A stretch of DNA of 64,000 nt, taken from assembly GCA_016842065.1 (NCBI GenBank), contig JAEPDS010000011.1, positions 41,469 through 105,468 of the forward strand, read 5' to 3'. Below, piece by piece: positions 62,137 to 64,000 of the stretch; the first letter of the stretch is position 1; every line of letters begins with the position of its first letter. A program made the translations under genes and the position numbers. This DNA is from Candidatus Thiodiazotropha sp. 'RUGA' (GTDB taxonomy: Bacteria; Pseudomonadota; Gammaproteobacteria; Chromatiales; Chromatiaceae). The notes beneath the pieces were generated by a model, which was not told the DNA's origin, ran no database searches, and saw only the letters and a program-made list of their open reading frames with translations.

Positions 62137-63891
62137 ATGGCAGGAAAGATCCCCACACACTTTATCGATCAGCTTCTCAATCGGGTTGACATCGTCGATG
62201 TCATCAACCGACGGGTACCGCTGAAAAAGGCTGGCAAGGAGTTCCAGGCCTGCTGCCCCTTTCATGATGAAAAAACCCCCTCCTTCACCGTCAGCCCCAG
62301 CAAACAGTTCTACCACTGCTTCGGTTGTGGCGCCCACGGCTCGGCGATCGGCTTTCTCATGGAGTATGACAACCTGGGATTTGTCGAGGCGGTCGAAGAG
62401 CTGGCCCAGTCGGCCGGCCTTGAAGTGCCCAGAGAGGGAGGAATTGAGCAGGGACCCGACTTAAGGCCGCTCTATGAGCTGATGGAAAAGGCCGCCCGCT
62501 TCTATCAGCACCAGCTCAAGCACCATGCGGAGAGCCCGGCTGCGGTGGACTATCTGAAATCGAGGGGCATGAGCGGACAGATCGCCGCCAACTACGGGAT
62601 TGGCTTCGCCCCGCCCGGCTGGGACAACCTGACCGGCACATTGGGCAGCGACAAAGCAAGCCTGGAGAGGCTCAACAAGTGCGGCCTGCTGAGCGAGAGC
62701 AACGGCAAACAGTACGACCGCTTCAGAAACCGAATCATATTTCCGATCCGGGATCCACGCGGCAGAACCATCGGCTTTGGCGGCCGGGTGCTGGGAGACG
62801 ACAAGCCCAAGTACCTGAACTCCCCGGAAACCTCCCTGTTTCACAAAGGCCGGGAACTCTACGGCCTCTACGAAGCCCGTCAGGCCAACCGGGAGATCAG
62901 CAACCTGCTGGTGGTCGAGGGCTATATGGATGTGGTGGCGCTGGCGCAACACAACATCCAGAACGCGGTGGCAACCCTGGGAACCGCCACCACCCACGAG
63001 CATCTGGAGCTGATCTTTCGCAACTGCCCGGAAGTGATCTTCTGCTTCGATGGGGACAGGGCCGGTCGGGATGCGGCCTGGAAGGCACTCAACACCAGCC
63101 TGCCGCTGATGCGGGATGGCCGGGAAGTGCGCTTTCTGTTTCTGCCCCAGGGCGAGGACCCGGATACCCAGGTACGCCAAGAGGGCAGCGAGGCCTTTCA
63201 ACGGCGCATCGAAGCATCCACCCCCCTTTCCGAGTTCCTTTTGCAGCACCTCTCATCCCAGGTGCACATGGAGAGTATCGACGGCCGCGCCAAACTGGCC
63301 CAACTCGCCAAGCCTCACCTGGAGAAGCTGCCCAAAGGGGTATTCCGGCAGATGATGTTCGAGCGGCTGGAGGAGCTGGTCGGCCTGAAAGCGGGACATC
63401 TGGACGACGCACCAACCGCCCCCCAACGGAAGCCGGCAAAGCCGACGCCGAACAAGCCTCAGGCAGCCACTCCAATCCGCACCGCCATTGCACTTTTGCT
63501 CGACCATCCCCATCTCTATGAAGTGGCCGACGAGGTCTCCGCAGACTGGCAGGGTTGGGATAATCCGGGTATCACAATTCTCAAGCAACTACTTGAAATT
63601 ATTAGAACTCAACCTACGCTTAGTAAAGCAGCTCTGATCGAGCGCTGGCGGGACACAGACTCCTTTGCCCATCTCAACAAACTGGCTCAGGCGAACTACC
63701 AATTTGACCTGCCAGGGATGGATCAGGCCACAGAGTTTCGTGATGCACTTCGCAGATTGAATGCGCAGTTTCATAAGCAGAAACGCCCTCAATTGGGGAA
63801 TATTCCGCCCAGTGAACTGTCTGAACAGCAGCTTGAAGAGATAAAACAGCGCTACCCGGGAAAGATACAACAGGATGAAAGCAAATCGTAA
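62137..63891 (+). CDS. dnaG: DNA primase
   Basis: DnaG makes RNA primers for replication. The 584-residue protein has the N-terminal zinc ribbon (CPFHDEKTPSF and YHCFGCGAHG), the catalytic core with RNRIIFPIRDPRGR, and TOPRIM motifs VVEGYMDVVAL and FDGDRAGRDAA with acidic metal ligands. The C-terminal part (after about 430) is the DnaB helicase-binding domain. It lies 75 bases after yqeY. The next gene begins at 63995, probably rpoD. Confidence 0.97.
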   Translation: MAGKIPTHFIDQLLNRVDIVDVINRRVPLKKAGKEFQACCPFHDEKTPSFTVSPSKQFYHCFGCGAHGSAIGFLMEYDNLGFVEAVEELAQSAGLEVPREGGIEQGPDLRPLYELMEKAARFYQHQLKHHAESPAAVDYLKSRGMSGQIAANYGIGFAPPGWDNLTGTLGSDKASLERLNKCGLLSESNGKQYDRFRNRIIFPIRDPRGRTIGFGGRVLGDDKPKYLNSPETSLFHKGRELYGLYEARQANREISNLLVVEGYMDVVALAQHNIQNAVATLGTATTHEHLELIFRNCPEVIFCFDGDRAGRDAAWKALNTSLPLMRDGREVRFLFLPQGEDPDTQVRQEGSEAFQRRIEASTPLSEFLLQHLSSQVHMESIDGRAKLAQLAKPHLEKLPKGVFRQMMFERLEELVGLKAGHLDDAPTAPQRKPAKPTPNKPQAATPIRTAIALLLDHPHLYEVADEVSADWQGWDNPGITILKQLLEIIRTQPTLSKAALIERWRDTDSFAHLNKLAQANYQFDLPGMDQATEFRDALRRLNAQFHKQKRPQLGNIPPSELSEQQLEEIKQRYPGKIQQDESKS

Positions 63892-63994
63892 CCCAGACCA
63901 TCCCACCGAGTGACTAGTGCAACAATATGAAAATGTGCTAATATGGCGAGTTCAGTCTCGGCATAACCAACCTCGTCTCACAACAAGGTAGAAG

Positions 63995-64000
63995 ATGAAC
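63995..64000 (+). CDS. First codons of the gene after dnaG, probably rpoD
   Basis: An ATG at 63995 follows AAGGTAGA at ribosome-binding-site distance, 103 bases after the dnaG stop. Only ATG AAC is inside the window. In the rpsU-dnaG-rpoD order the next gene is the primary sigma factor rpoD. That assignment is by position only. Confidence 0.45.

Overview
The window is a stretch of gammaproteobacterial chromosome. The right end carries the conserved block tsaD / rpsU-yqeY-dnaG-(rpoD), with a complete efp/epmA/epmB set beside it. The left end and middle carry secD-yajC and tgt-queA. Base composition (moderately GC-rich by eye), c-type cytochromes, a VPLPA-CTERM protein and an envelope-rich gene content fit an environmental lineage near the sulfur-oxidising Chromatiales/Sedimenticolaceae-like bacteria. 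That placement is an inference from gene style; no marker gene was compared. I see no integrase, transposase, CRISPR array or rRNA.

Layout. (1) 1-1855: 3' part of secD and yajC on the minus strand. (2) 2450-31365: about 29 kb of almost entirely exported or envelope genes, lying between yajC and tgt, which are usually adjacent. It contains a minus-strand operon (HzsA-like dihaem lipoprotein, SH3-barrel OMP, second barrel OMP, TlpA-like thioredoxin, DUF4266 lipoprotein, DUF3570 barrel). A divergent plus-strand operon follows (monohaem protein, dihaem LamG lipoprotein, Tat-exported DUF1501-like protein), then an M1-peptidase lipoprotein, an exported Pcm, a membrane spermidine-synthase-like protein, lgt and a DUF3187 protein. 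The block ends with a ten-gene plus-strand operon: a periplasmic coiled-coil protein, three TPR proteins, a small exported protein, ExbB, two ExbDs, an AgmX/PglI-type TonB-like protein and ApbE. (3) 31467-33859: tgt and queA. (4) 34022-42428: an alpha/beta hydrolase, a GGDEF-EAL protein, tRNA-Leu(CAA), and a Sel1/VWA/ABC/FtsX operon. (5) 42489-47083: a VPLPA-CTERM protein, an ExeA-type ATPase-OmpA fusion and an Ig/FN3 lipoprotein. (6) 47515-51017: aminotransferase, sulfurtransferase, Sco-like protein and psd. (7) 51043-57014: arsM-arsR, an unknown barrel, a GGEEF protein, a permuted NlpC/P60 protein and a lipase. (8) 57317-64000: EF-P and its modification enzymes, tsaD, rpsU, yqeY, dnaG and the first codons of the next gene.

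How the genes fit together. The outstanding feature is region 2. An ExbB/ExbD/ExbD motor, a TonB-like AgmX-type protein, three TPR proteins and two 'myxo-type' outer-membrane barrels resemble the Agl/Glt envelope machinery known from Myxococcus gliding motility. Here they are packed with haem-binding lipoproteins, a TlpA thioredoxin and an ApbE flavin transferase. That suggests a proton-motive-force-driven trans-envelope machine tied to surface or periplasmic redox or metal chemistry. Its substrate is unknown. The block has dispersed repeats at both borders and splits the usual queA-tgt-yajC-secD order.
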